DNA of 64,000 nucleotides from an uncultured Novosphingobium sp. (GTDB lineage: Bacteria; Pseudomonadota; Alphaproteobacteria; Sphingomonadales; Sphingomonadaceae). The notes beneath the pieces were generated by a model. That model was not told where the DNA came from. It did no database searches and saw only the letters and a list, made by a program, of their open reading frames with translations. Of the stretch, positions 27,102-35,625 are shown in pieces. The DNA lies in the NCBI GenBank assembly GCA_946886075.1, contig CAMPHR010000003.1, positions 89,998 through 153,997 on the forward strand. Reading direction: 5' to 3'. The first letter of the stretch is position 1; every line of letters begins with the position of its first letter. Position numbers and translations under genes: made by a program.

Positions 27102-28244
27102 ATGAAATTCTCGATCATTTACGAAGCGCAGATGGCGGACACGTCGCGCCAGAATGAGCAGCAGGTGTTCCGCGACATCGTGGAGCAGTCCATCTACGCC
27201 GAGGAAATGGGCTTCGACACGATCTGGGCCGTCGAACATACGGCGCTCACCCAATACGCCCATATGTCCGCGCCGGAGACTTTTCTCGCCTATCTCGCTG
27301 GGCGCACGTCGCGCATCGGCATCGGTCATGGCGTCGTCTGCCTGCCACCCGCGATGAACCATCCCGTGAAGGTCGCAGAGCGCATCGCCACGCTCGACAT
27401 CCTGTCGGGCGGCCGCGTCCATTTCGGCATGGGCAAGGGCGGAACGCAGCAGGAAGCGGGCACCTTCGGCTACAACCTGCAAGACCTGCCGCCGATGATT
27501 GATGAGAGCATGTATCTGATCCCCAAGATCCTGAAGCATGGCGAGATCGAACATGATGGCGAATTCGTGAAGATCCCCTTCCGTCCGATCCACCCGAGCC
27601 CGATGCAGGACCCGCATCCGCCGATCTACATGGCGTGCACCCGCGCCGATACGCTGGTGACCGCCGGTTCGCGCGGCATCGGCGCGCTGGTGCTGGGCTT
27701 TGCCGGGCCCAGCGACATCGCGCAGAAGAACGCGATCTATCGCGACGCTTTCAAGAACCGGAAGGCAGAGGATCAGGTTGGCTACCGACCGACCGAGCAT
27801 CTTGCCGCGCTGTGTCCGGCCGTCGTCCTGGAAGACCGGGAAAAGGCGCGCCGCATCGGCCTGCGCGGGCAGCGTTTCTTCGTGGAATCGCTTGGCCACT
27901 GGTATTCTGGCGGCCCGGCCCCTGACGTCGAAGACCTGGACGCCAGCGAAAGCATCGCCGCGCTTCAGCGTCACAAGCAAGAGACGGTCGCCTGGTTGTC
28001 GGACGAAAAAATCGCTGTCGGCGGACATCACACCGAAAGCTTCGAAGTGGCCGAGGACGCTTATGGCACGCCGGAGGACTGCATCCGGCAGGTCAAGCGT
28101 TTGCAGGACGCGGGTGCCGACGAAATCCTCTTCATGTTCCAGATGGGCGGCATCTCCCACGAAGTGATCATGGAGACGATCCGCAATATCGGCGAGAAGG
28201 TGATACCCTATTTCCGTGAGCAGGCGACGCTGGCTGCGGAATGA
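27102..28244 (+). CDS. LLM-class flavin-dependent oxidoreductase
   Basis: A 380-residue luciferase-like TIM-barrel flavoenzyme. Characteristic segments are 'EEMGFDTIWAVEHTAL', 'RIGIGHGVVCLPPAMNHPVKVAERIATLDILSGGR' (in two blocks) and 'GKGGTQQEAGTFG'. Members are FMN- or F420-dependent monooxygenases or dehydrogenases, including type II Baeyer-Villiger enzymes. I start at the second of two adjacent ATGs, which has GGAG 6 bp upstream. It is the last gene of the TonB receptor-LuxR-LLM group. The reductase partner is not visible. Confidence 0.92.
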   Translation: MKFSIIYEAQMADTSRQNEQQVFRDIVEQSIYAEEMGFDTIWAVEHTALTQYAHMSAPETFLAYLAGRTSRIGIGHGVVCLPPAMNHPVKVAERIATLDILSGGRVHFGMGKGGTQQEAGTFGYNLQDLPPMIDESMYLIPKILKHGEIEHDGEFVKIPFRPIHPSPMQDPHPPIYMACTRADTLVTAGSRGIGALVLGFAGPSDIAQKNAIYRDAFKNRKAEDQVGYRPTEHLAALCPAVVLEDREKARRIGLRGQRFFVESLGHWYSGGPAPDVEDLDASESIAALQRHKQETVAWLSDEKIAVGGHHTESFEVAEDAYGTPEDCIRQVKRLQDAGADEILFMFQMGGISHEVIMETIRNIGEKVIPYFREQATLAAE

Positions 28245-28351
28245 GGACGGGTTCGGGCGGGGCAGCGCGCTTCGCCCGGAAATACCGTAAGCGGTTGAGT
28301 AGCGGTGCATCGAGGTTGTAGCGCGTCCTGTCTGCAATCGATCACCCAACC

Positions 28352-28412
28352 CCGTTCGTCGAAGGGCTTCACTTCTTAAAAAGAAGGGCTTCGACAGGCT
28401 CAGCCCGAACGG
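28352..28412. repeat. REP-like intergenic palindrome
   Basis: A copy of the TTCGACAGGCTCAG...CGAACGG element, with one arm shortened, around a CTTCTTAAAAAGAAG inner stem. It lies between two convergent operons and could double as a terminator. Confidence 0.75.
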
Positions 28413-28429
28413 AGTGATGGGAGTTCCGA

Positions 28430-29227
28430 TCAGCCTAGCGCGTACAGGGCCGTCATTGCCTGCATCAGCCGCGCGGCGCGCTCATGCGGATCGCCCTTGG
28501 CCAAGGCGCGGGAGGGCGCTTCCACCGCAATGGTCGCATGAGCCGGGAGCAGCGGAAGCAGCGCGCGAAGGTTGAACTCGCCCTCGCCGGGCAGCAGGCG
28601 ATCGAACACCGCTTCGTTGACCCGGTCATGCGGCGGTTCGATCGGGCCGTCATTCAGTTGGACATGGCGAACCCGTTCAGCCGGAAGGCTCGCGACATCA
28701 TCCCAGTCCCCGCCGCTGCGGATGACGTGGAGCGTATCGATGCACAGGCCTATTTCCGCGCCCAGCGAATGGGCGATCTCCAGCGCCTGGGCGGGCGAAC
28801 GGATCGAGGATAGTGGATAGGGTTCGATGATGGCCGGCATCGACGCCTCGCGGCAAATCTCCACCATGCGCGCGAGCGATTCCCGCAGCCGTGCATGATC
28901 CGGATCGAGGCCCAGGATATTGACTGTTCCGCCGAGTTCTGCGGTCAACTCCGCGCTGCTTTCGAGCAGGTCCCAGTCGGGCTCCGCATCCAGCATGAAG
29001 GGTTCGATGATGCCGGCCCGCAGCCCCGTGCCGCGCAAGGCCGCGATCACAGCCCGGCGCGCAGCCTTGTCCGCGAGGAGGTCTGGCGTCGGGCTGATCG
29101 GGATCGGCGTGACGAACAGACTGACGGCAGTGAAGCCCGCGCTCGCCGCCGCCTCGATCACCGTCAGGGCATCGAGATTGACGAGTGAAAGATGGTCCAG
29201 GCAAAAGCCGTTCGGAGGGATGGTCAT
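28430..29227 (-). CDS. Sugar phosphate isomerase/epimerase-type TIM barrel (DxxHxxRSG group)
   Basis: A 265-residue xylose-isomerase-like TIM barrel. Metal ligands appear as Glu in 'AIIEPYPL', Asp/His in 'LCIDTLHVIRSGGDW', Asp in 'VQLNDGP' and Glu in 'IAVEAPS'. The D-x2-H-x2-RSG motif is shared with the proteins at 35622 and 51523 but not with that at 8674. The start ATG has AGGAGG 9 bp upstream. It is the last gene of an operon with a KshA-like oxygenase and two SDRs. A keto-hydroxy isomerisation or aldol-type role in steroid-ring breakdown is possible but untested. Confidence 0.85.
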   Translation of the reverse strand: MTIPPNGFCLDHLSLVNLDALTVIEAAASAGFTAVSLFVTPIPISPTPDLLADKAARRAVIAALRGTGLRAGIIEPFMLDAEPDWDLLESSAELTAELGGTVNILGLDPDHARLRESLARMVEICREASMPAIIEPYPLSSIRSPAQALEIAHSLGAEIGLCIDTLHVIRSGGDWDDVASLPAERVRHVQLNDGPIEPPHDRVNEAVFDRLLPGEGEFNLRALLPLLPAHATIAVEAPSRALAKGDPHERAARLMQAMTALYALG

Positions 29228-29257
29228 GGCTGCCACCCTCCTGCATTGCCCGAACGG

Positions 29258-30010
29258 TCAGGCGTGAACGCCCCCATCAACGCGCACGATCGCCCCATTC
29301 ATGTGCCCTCCATCCTCGCTCGCCAGCATGGCGATGACGCCCGCGATCTTGTCAGGCTTCGCAAAACCATTGATCGGGCCGAGATGATTATACAACTCCC
29401 AATCGGCGCCTTCCACCATGCCGGTTTGGACGCTGTTGGCGAGCGGCGTTTCGATACCGCCCGGCGCGACTGCATTCACCCGCACGCCACGCTTCACATA
29501 TTCCCAGGCGAGGCTTTGCGTGTAAGCGGCGACCGCGCCCTTGCTCGCAGCATAGCCGGTGAGGAAGGGATGGCCGAAATGGCTTGACGTGGACGCGGCG
29601 TTGACGATGTTGCCCTTCGTCTTTTCCAGATGCGGCAAGGCTTCGCGGCACATCAGGAAGGTGCTGCCGAGGTTAACCGCGATGATGGACATGAAGGCAT
29701 CATAATCGGTCGTGGCCGCATGGCTGGACCGGATGATGCCCGCCATGTTGACGAGGACGTCCAGCTGTCCGGCTTCATCCACCCATTGCGCGACGATGGA
29801 GCGGGCGGTAGCTTCGTCAGCCACGGAGCCTGCGCGAATGGAAATGCCGGGCTGTTCCTGCCTCAGCGTTTCAAGACCCTTCTCATCCAGGTCCACCGCC
29901 AGCACCCGGCCGCCCTCTGCGGCCAGGCGGATGGCGGTCGCTCGTCCTATACCGGACGCCGCGCCAGTGACGATGATCGACTTGGCTGCAAAGCGGCGTC
30001 CGAAATCCAT
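29258..30010 (-). CDS. SDR-family oxidoreductase
   Basis: A 250-residue classical SDR with 'IVTGAASGIGRATAIRLAAEG', 'VNMAGII', 'VNAASTSS' and 'YAASK'. The C terminus is 'GGHMNGAIVRVDGGVHA'. AAGGAG precedes the start. It lies between the DHRS1-like SDR and the TIM barrel in the KshA operon and is likely an NAD(P)-dependent hydroxysteroid or ring-intermediate dehydrogenase. Specificity cannot be told from sequence. Confidence 0.88.
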   Translation of the reverse strand: MDFGRRFAAKSIIVTGAASGIGRATAIRLAAEGGRVLAVDLDEKGLETLRQEQPGISIRAGSVADEATARSIVAQWVDEAGQLDVLVNMAGIIRSSHAATTDYDAFMSIIAVNLGSTFLMCREALPHLEKTKGNIVNAASTSSHFGHPFLTGYAASKGAVAAYTQSLAWEYVKRGVRVNAVAPGGIETPLANSVQTGMVEGADWELYNHLGPINGFAKPDKIAGVIAMLASEDGGHMNGAIVRVDGGVHA

Positions 30011-30021
30011 GATCTGCTCCT

Positions 30022-30885
30022 TTACGCGACGATGGCAGGATGCGGAATGCGCGGATCGCCCAGCATCGCGCGGTAGGATGGCGGCGTGCGGCCGCCCGCT
30101 TCGGTTATGCCGTAGCGCTGCGCGATCTCCGCCGTGATCAATGTCTGGCCGTTCAGCTCGTCGCGGTTCGGATCATCATGGATGGCGGCGATCACCCGGC
30201 CGTTGAATTCGGGCGTTTCCGCGTCGGCCATGAACTTTTCATATTGTTCGGGATGCTCTGACAGCGTGCGGGCACTGCGTTCGGTGAGCAGCGGCCCCAT
30301 CCAGAGCGAGATGGCGGCAACACCGGTACCCCGGAAGTCCACGCCCATGTCGGCGGCGAACTTGTCCACGCCCGCCTTCTGCGCGCCATAGGCCGCGCCA
30401 TGCATGTAGCAGACCGAGCCAAAGGAGGAGGTGAAGGCGACAAGGCCATTGCCCGCCGGGACCATTATGCGCGCAGCGTGCCAGCTCGCCAGATAATGAG
30501 AGCGCAGGCCGACATTCAAGATATCGACAAGGCCGGTGGATTTTTCCCAGAAAGGACCAGGCTTTACCAGATCGTCGTTCAAGGCGGCGACATTGTTGAC
30601 CAATATTTCGAGCCGGCCGCTTTCGTCGCGCACCCGCTCGAACAGCGCGGCGATCGCGTTGTCATCGGCATGGTCTACCTGCACCGCGCGGCCCTCGCCG
30701 CCTGCTGCATCGACCTGCGCTGCGGTGGCACCGATGGTGCCTGGCAGTTCCGCATCGCCTTCGCGGATCGAGCGGCCCGTCACATAAACGCGATAGCCCT
30801 TCTCTCCCAACGCGGCGGCGATGCCGCGGCCAGCGCCCCGGCTGGCGCCTGTTACGATAGCGACTGGACGTTCACTTCTCTCCAT
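30022..30885 (-). CDS. SDR, DHRS1-like
   Basis: A 287-residue SDR of the DHRS1-like group. The glycine motif is 'IVTGASRGAGRGIAAALGEKG', the adenine-binding region 'VNNVAALNDDLVKPGPFWE', and the active site Ser 'FTSSFGS' and 'YGAQK'. DHRS1 enzymes reduce carbonyls of steroids and xenobiotics, which fits the setting. AAAGGAG precedes the ATG. It starts 12 bp after the KshA-like gene and ends 11 bp before the next SDR. Confidence 0.85.
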   Translation of the reverse strand: MERSERPVAIVTGASRGAGRGIAAALGEKGYRVYVTGRSIREGDAELPGTIGATAAQVDAAGGEGRAVQVDHADDNAIAALFERVRDESGRLEILVNNVAALNDDLVKPGPFWEKSTGLVDILNVGLRSHYLASWHAARIMVPAGNGLVAFTSSFGSVCYMHGAAYGAQKAGVDKFAADMGVDFRGTGVAAISLWMGPLLTERSARTLSEHPEQYEKFMADAETPEFNGRVIAAIHDDPNRDELNGQTLITAEIAQRYGITEAGGRTPPSYRAMLGDPRIPHPAIVA

Positions 30886-30897
30886 TGTCTTTTCTCC

Positions 30898-31977
30898 TTA
30901 TGCCGCCTGTGTGGAAGTGCGCTTGTCGAGTGTGACATGCATGCCGTTGGTGCGCTTGTGCAGGTCGGGGGTTTGGTCGCGGGGCAAGTAGAACTGCTTG
31001 TACCAGGTGCGCACCTTGCCATAGGGACCGTCATTGGGGATGACGAGCGGGTTGAGGCACGCCTTCTTGTTCTGCCAGATCTCGACATCCTGGGCGAAGG
31101 CGAGGCGGCTGCCTTCCTGATATTCCAGTGCAGCGGCGCGGAGGTCATCGGTGACGGGCGCTGTGCCGTCATTCACCTGCACCATCAGGCCGTGCCAGAC
31201 GCGGATCTTGCCATCCTCGATCGGCGTGTGGGTGATGAGGATGAAGCTGTTGAACGTCCCTTCCATCTCCGACTGCAGGATCGAGGGGCCCGTATACCAG
31301 GTGTCGAGCGTCAGCACGTCTTCGGGGTTGAGCGTCAGCGTGCGGTGCCCGGCGGCATAATATTGGTGGACGATGTGATCCTTGAACTCATTGGCGAAGT
31401 AGACAAAGTCCTTCGCACCATGGATCGGGATGAAGTGGCCGAAGTCGGCCATGTTATCGACCACCTCGATCGGGTGGATGTCGAGATCGCCCATATAGTC
31501 GATCTTCCAGTTGACCCAGCCGGGCGCATCATAATGGCCGCCGAAATCGGGCAGGTCGAAATTGGGTTCGAGCGCTTCAGGGTCATGCCAGATCCAGATC
31601 GTCCCGGCGCGCTCCACGGTGGGGAAGGTCTTGAGCTTGGCCGCCTTGGGCACGAAATCGGAATAGGGAATGTTCTTGCACGCGCCGTCCGGGCCATATT
31701 GCCAGCCGTGGAAGGGGCAGCGGATCGATTCCCCCTGCACCTGCTCGCCGTCGCGCACGATATAGCTGGTCGTGTTCTTCGCCAGATGCGCGCCCATGTG
31801 CGGGCAGTAGGCTTCGGTCACATAGACATTGCCGCTCTCGCCACGGTACATCACCATGTCCTGGCCAAGATAGCGCATCGCCTTGGGCGTGCTCGTCGCC
31901 TCGGCGCTCTCACCCACCATGAACCAGCCACGCGGGAAGGTGAATTCTCCCAGACGATAGTCCGACGATGTCGCCAT
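30898..31977 (-). CDS. Rieske non-heme iron oxygenase, KshA-like (copy A)
   Basis: A 359-residue oxygenase component. The N-terminal Rieske [2Fe-2S] centre uses C58, H60, C87 and H90 (CPHMGAH and CPFHGW). The catalytic domain holds the mononuclear iron: H181 and H186 in 'DNMADFGHFIPIH' and Asp297 in 'FAQDVEIW'. These and 'WYKQFY' near the end match 3-ketosteroid 9-alpha-hydroxylase KshA. The enzyme needs a ferredoxin reductase (KshB) not found here. It is the first gene of the KshA-SDR-SDR-TIM barrel operon. By my comparison it differs from copy C at 58646 at 12 of 359 residues. Confidence 0.93.
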   Translation of the reverse strand: MATSSDYRLGEFTFPRGWFMVGESAEATSTPKAMRYLGQDMVMYRGESGNVYVTEAYCPHMGAHLAKNTTSYIVRDGEQVQGESIRCPFHGWQYGPDGACKNIPYSDFVPKAAKLKTFPTVERAGTIWIWHDPEALEPNFDLPDFGGHYDAPGWVNWKIDYMGDLDIHPIEVVDNMADFGHFIPIHGAKDFVYFANEFKDHIVHQYYAAGHRTLTLNPEDVLTLDTWYTGPSILQSEMEGTFNSFILITHTPIEDGKIRVWHGLMVQVNDGTAPVTDDLRAAALEYQEGSRLAFAQDVEIWQNKKACLNPLVIPNDGPYGKVRTWYKQFYLPRDQTPDLHKRTNGMHVTLDKRTSTQAA

Positions 31978-31994
31978 TGCTTGATCCTCTCACT
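30898..31994 (-). repeat. Near-identical duplication, copy A of the KshA-like gene and leader
   Basis: This stretch is repeated at 58646-59742. Identity is almost complete over the 5' two-thirds of the gene and the 17 bp before the start codon, including the RBS, then drops: the 3' third shows many third-position differences. Upstream of the RBS the two sequences are unrelated. Confidence 0.85.
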
Positions 31995-32151
31995 GCGCGC
32001 GGCAAAATAGCATCTGATGCAGCGAGTCACAGCCTCACCCATCGCGTGCCTTTAAATTCTACTTCTTCCTACGCAAAACACGATCGGGAATGCAAGTTCA
32101 TATGTTAAATGCGCGGTTTCCAGCCTTGTCGGTTATGAGGTGAGCAGGAAT

Positions 32152-32562
32152 ATGGCTGAAGTTTTTTCATCTGGTGTCTCCGATCCTCATCGGGATCAAA
32201 TGCGCGCGGCTCTGCAAGCCTATGTCGACCATATCAATGCTGGCGACCGCGATGGCGTACTGGCGCTGTTCGCGCCCGACGCTGTGATCGAAGACCCGTT
32301 GGGATCACCGCCGAAGACAGGCAAAGAGATCGAAAACTGGTTCAGCGACACCATTGCCTTTGGCACGCACATCAGGCCAGTGGCGCCCATCAGGGGATCG
32401 CACAGCAATGCCGCCGCGCTGGTGTTCGAAGTGACGTTCCAGCCGCCCGAAGGCCCTCGCCTGCTGATCAGGTCGCTGGATGTCTGCACGTTCGATGCGG
32501 AAGGCCGGATCACCAGCCTAAAGGCCTATTGGGGACCAGATGACATCGAGCCTGCTCCCTGA
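32152..32562 (+). CDS. Ketosteroid-isomerase-like protein (KSI)
   Basis: A 136-residue NTF2-fold protein resembling delta-5-3-ketosteroid isomerase. Compared from memory with the Pseudomonas putida enzyme (Y16, D40, D103), the catalytic residues are present as Y24, D48 (in 'VIEDPLGSPP') and D110 (in 'RSLDVCTF'). 'YVDHINAGDRDGVLALFAPDA' and the final 'AYWGPDDIE' also match. It would move the 5,6 double bond to the conjugated 4-ene-3-one. The ATG chosen follows GCAGG; an upstream GTG is an alternative. It is a single gene, divergent from the KshA operon. Confidence 0.85.
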   Translation: MAEVFSSGVSDPHRDQMRAALQAYVDHINAGDRDGVLALFAPDAVIEDPLGSPPKTGKEIENWFSDTIAFGTHIRPVAPIRGSHSNAAALVFEVTFQPPEGPRLLIRSLDVCTFDAEGRITSLKAYWGPDDIEPAP

Positions 32563-32578
32563 ACAAGCGGCATGAAAA

Positions 32579-32604
32579 AAGGGGCGCCTGACCAGACGCC
32601 CCTT
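32579..32604. terminator. bidirectional intrinsic terminator
   Basis: An 8-bp stem AAGGGGCG / CGCCCCTT with an inner CTG/CAG pairing, flanked by an A-run on the left and a T-rich tract on the right. It lies between the convergent KSI-like and oxygenase-like genes. Confidence 0.75.
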
Positions 32605-32631
32605 CTTCCTGTCTTGCTGTCCCTCTCGCGC

Positions 32632-33702
32632 TTAGGCAGCTACCAGCTCGCGCGGTGCTTCAGCCGGATATTCGGCCGGGCCACCATAATCATAGGCGTC
32701 GTTAAGTGCCTTGATGAAGGCCGGATCGTTCAGCGGATCGGTCGGCGTCTCGATCTGGAATCCACGCGAACGCACATCCTTGATCAGCGTGTCGAACACC
32801 TGATCATAGGTGAGGTTGTCCGAACCATCCATGTTCTTCTTGAGCTCGGCATAATCTTCGAACACTTCGGCCGACCAGTGGACGAGGAAGCGCAGTTCGT
32901 CGGTATGATAGCGCTCGATCACCTGATCACCGGTCTTCACCAGCCAGCCGTCGGGATTGCCAGCTTCGCCAGTGAACAGGGAGTCGAAGCCTAAGCCCTT
33001 CGGCTTGCGACGCTCGATCGGCCCATTGGCCTCGCCGCGGTGGACGAGCATTTCATTCTGGACGACCACGCCGCGATTATAAACCGGCGGCTGTAACCGG
33101 GCAGGCTTTTCGAGCGGACCCTTGGGCCAGTAGGTAAAGCCGCTGTCGGGATCATGGCTGAACCAGGTGATCACCTGCGCCATCTTGATCAGATAATCCT
33201 GGAACAGACCCGAACGGCCCATGATGGAACAGAGCCAAGTGGGCGAATTCTCGTATCGTACGCCGCGGAAGCTGGGCGAATCCAGATGGCCTGGATCAGT
33301 GTTGCCGCACGGGCCGTTCACGTTGAACAGCATCATCTGCGGCTTGGCATAGTCCGCGTTCCAATAGGATTTGGCATATTCCAGGAAGGTCGGATTGTAG
33401 AAGGTGTCCTGGATTTCAGGGTACATGCAGGTCGAGTAATTGGCGTAGAAGCCCCGGAAGGTGGGCGTCAGGAACATGTCCAGCGACGGTTCGAACCCTT
33501 CAGGGAAGCCGCCCGCGAAGGTCGCAATCAGCGATTCGGGCGTCGGAAAATGCTGGGCGATGATAAGCTTCCAAGCGCCGCTGTGGACGACATCCAGCAG
33601 CCGTCGGCGCTGATCCTCGGTATAGACATTGCTCAACTCGCGCGGCGGGGAAACAGGCTGCAGGAGATCGGACAAATGCCGCTTCTGCTCATTGCTCAAC
33701 AT
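32632..33702 (-). CDS. Unrecognised protein with Fe(II)/2-oxoglutarate-dioxygenase-like HxD...H...R pattern
   Basis: A 356-residue soluble protein that I cannot place in a named family. It contains H139-x-D141 ('PGHLDSPSFRG'), a distal H221 and an arginine exactly 10 residues later (R231). This is the iron and 2-oxoglutarate ligand pattern of Fe(II)/2OG dioxygenases. The H-to-H spacing (82) is long but within the range of phytanoyl-CoA-type members. The chosen ATG follows GGAG at 10 bp; a longer in-frame start exists. The promoter region has a perfect 8-bp palindrome. Function is inferred only from this pattern. Confidence 0.6.
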   Translation of the reverse strand: MLSNEQKRHLSDLLQPVSPPRELSNVYTEDQRRRLLDVVHSGAWKLIIAQHFPTPESLIATFAGGFPEGFEPSLDMFLTPTFRGFYANYSTCMYPEIQDTFYNPTFLEYAKSYWNADYAKPQMMLFNVNGPCGNTDPGHLDSPSFRGVRYENSPTWLCSIMGRSGLFQDYLIKMAQVITWFSHDPDSGFTYWPKGPLEKPARLQPPVYNRGVVVQNEMLVHRGEANGPIERRKPKGLGFDSLFTGEAGNPDGWLVKTGDQVIERYHTDELRFLVHWSAEVFEDYAELKKNMDGSDNLTYDQVFDTLIKDVRSRGFQIETPTDPLNDPAFIKALNDAYDYGGPAEYPAEAPRELVAA

Positions 33703-33760
33703 CGCTCTCGGACTCCTCTCCAAACATCCAAGGCGAATCGTGTCATCCGCCAGATGCAGG

Positions 33761-33782
33761 AAAGTTATCGATCTATAACTTT
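33761..33782. promoter_or_regulatory. Perfect 22-bp operator-like palindrome
   Basis: AAAGTTAT-N6-ATAACTTT, a perfect 8-bp inverted repeat, about 60 bp upstream of the putative oxygenase gene and 160 bp before the divergent DUF1214 operon. Its size and symmetry fit a GntR- or TetR-type operator. Confidence 0.55.
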
Positions 33783-33941
33783 TTGTCAATCCTCGTTGGT
33801 AAGTGGATGCTCAGGTGCAAAGCCCGCTCACTTTGCGTCACACAGGAAGGATAATGGCACGGGATCGACAGAAGAATGGCTGGCCCCGACAGGGAGACGG
33901 TGGCACCTTCCCCGCAACAAAATAGGAGAGGACAGGGCGCG

Positions 33942-35207
33942 ATGGCTGACGCGGCGAACGGATCGATGGACAAGCGCGCGAGCGAAGCACGCGCGGCGCA
34001 GCGGCTGCTGTCCGGCCAGTCCTGGGAAGATTTTTGCGACGTCCTGAAGGTCGCGGGCGGGATGATCGACCGCTTCGGGGACGATCCGTCCGACCTCGAT
34101 CGGGCCGAATGGTACCGGTTCCTGACCCGGGTTGCGCGATCCAGCTTCGAACGGCTGATCGAAAATGCCGAGCCTACCCGGCCGCGCCTGCGCGACATGG
34201 TGTGGCGCCAGTCGATCAATGTGCAGACCGTCGATCAAGACCATCTGATGTGCCAGTTTGATGAAGCGCGCGATTACCGGATCATCGGCACGCGCGGCAC
34301 CATCCCCTATTTCATCTTCGCCGTGCTCACCGCTCCTGCGACCGGCGATGTGGGCGCACGCGACTGGGCCCCGCTTGGTTTGGAAGGGCTGAAGGAGTTC
34401 GATCCGTCCAATCTGAAGACCACGGGCTTTCTTGGCAGCCAGCAGCTTCGGATTGAGGAGGACGGGACTTTCGAGATCATCCTGTCGCAAGATGATCCCG
34501 GCGAGGGCAAGAACTGGTTGAAGCTGCAGCCGGACAGCAATTGCATCATGATCCGGCTGGTGTGGAGTGACCGGGCGAATGAGATCGCGCCGGATTTGCG
34601 GATCGAGCGGACCGACGGCGCGGCGCCTGAGCCCGTGACCCCAGCGCTGATGGCCAATAATCTTGCCTGGGCCGGGCAGGCCGTGCTTGGCTATGCAGAA
34701 CTGGTGCGCAATTGGTGGAACGGGACGCAGGGCAATTTCGCGGCCAAGCTCAACCGGCTCGACTATAGCCGCGCCCAATATCTGTCGAACGGCGGCGTGC
34801 CCGATCGCCATGTAGCCTTTGGCGGCTGGGAAAAGGGATTGGACGAGGCGCTGGTCCTGGAATTCGTGCCGCCAGAATGCGAATATTGGAACTTCCAGAT
34901 CTGCAACATGTGGCAGGAAAATCTGGACTCATTTGAAGAGGGCAACGGGTGGGTGAACAACTACCGCTTCGTTGCCGAGGCGGATGGCCGGGTTCGCATC
35001 ATCATCGCCGAACATGATCCGGGCCTGGGCGGAAATTGGGTCAATTCCTTTGGCCATAACAAGGGCATTTGGGGCCTCCGCCTGGTGCGAACGGAAAGCA
35101 CGGCCGAGGTCAAGTTGTGGCGCTTGCCCGTTGCGAAGCTGGAAGCTGAGGAGGCGGCGGCGCTCAGCGCCGATGCAGCAATCCTGACCGGACAATTTGT
35201 GGATTGA
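33942..35207 (+). CDS. DUF1214-domain protein
   Basis: A 421-residue protein with a C-terminal DUF1214 domain, recognised from 'LEFVPPECEYWNFQICNMWQ' and 'RVRIIIAEHDPGLGGNWV' then 'GIWGLRLVR'. The N-terminal ~130 residues are helical, and the middle is beta-rich with aromatic residues. DUF1214 proteins are common in steroid- and aromatic-degrading actinobacteria and sphingomonads, but their activity is not established. The start is uncertain: AGGAG lies 13 bp from the ATG used. It is the first gene of a five-gene operon, 4 bp from the VOC gene. Confidence 0.8.
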   Translation: MADAANGSMDKRASEARAAQRLLSGQSWEDFCDVLKVAGGMIDRFGDDPSDLDRAEWYRFLTRVARSSFERLIENAEPTRPRLRDMVWRQSINVQTVDQDHLMCQFDEARDYRIIGTRGTIPYFIFAVLTAPATGDVGARDWAPLGLEGLKEFDPSNLKTTGFLGSQQLRIEEDGTFEIILSQDDPGEGKNWLKLQPDSNCIMIRLVWSDRANEIAPDLRIERTDGAAPEPVTPALMANNLAWAGQAVLGYAELVRNWWNGTQGNFAAKLNRLDYSRAQYLSNGGVPDRHVAFGGWEKGLDEALVLEFVPPECEYWNFQICNMWQENLDSFEEGNGWVNNYRFVAEADGRVRIIIAEHDPGLGGNWVNSFGHNKGIWGLRLVRTESTAEVKLWRLPVAKLEAEEAAALSADAAILTGQFVD

Positions 35208-35211
35208 TGCC

Positions 35212-35625
35212 ATGGCTGTGCGCGCGCTTGACCATGTGAACATTCGTACAGAGGACGTGCCGGGCACTACCGCTTTCTTCAAGGATGTGCTGGGCCTTCG
35301 TGCGGCGGCTGCTCCGGGCGCGGAGTCGATCGACAAGGGTTGCTGGATCCACGATCCCAATGACCGGCCGATCATCCACATCGGTCCCATAGACGCGCAT
35401 TATCCAAGCGATGAGGCATTTCCGTTCAACCCGGCGCGCGGCAGCGCGGCGGTGCATCATGTCGCGCTGGAATGTGACGATCTGCCAGGGATGATGACGC
35501 GACTGGAAGCGGCAGGCGCGAATGTCGTGCGGAAGGATTATCCACCCGCCAATCTCTGCCAGCTATTCGTGAAAGAGCGGAACGGCATCATCCTGGAACT
35601 CAATTTCCGTCAGGAACAGGCATGA
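35212..35625 (+). CDS. VOC (glyoxalase/dioxygenase-fold) protein
   Basis: A 137-residue vicinal-oxygen-chelate protein with two beta-alpha-beta-beta-beta modules: 'LDHVNIRTEDVPGTTAFFKD' and 'VHHVALECDDLPGMMTRLEA', ending 'VKERNGIILELNF'. Possible metal ligands are H14 of the first module and His and Glu in the second. The short length fits lyases, isomerases or epimerases rather than an extradiol dioxygenase. It starts 4 bp after DUF1214 and overlaps the TIM barrel gene by 4 bp. Confidence 0.88.
   Translation: MAVRALDHVNIRTEDVPGTTAFFKDVLGLRAAAAPGAESIDKGCWIHDPNDRPIIHIGPIDAHYPSDEAFPFNPARGSAAVHHVALECDDLPGMMTRLEAAGANVVRKDYPPANLCQLFVKERNGIILELNFRQEQA

Noticed and set aside
26013..28349. 778-codon open frame on the minus strand across the LuxR-type and LLM genes
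   Set aside because: High-GC antisense frame. The plus-strand genes have clear family motifs and RBSs; the antisense product is rich in His, Arg and Gly and has no domain.
30400..32010. Long plus-strand frame opposite the KshA-like copy A (and a similar one at 58520-59752 opposite copy C)
   Set aside because: Antisense shadow of the Rieske genes; duplicated only because the genes are duplicated.
35212..35625. VOC protein as an extradiol (meta-cleavage) dioxygenase of steroid ring A
   Set aside because: Only 137 residues, about half the size of such dioxygenases, and no His-x-Tyr-type extradiol signature is visible.
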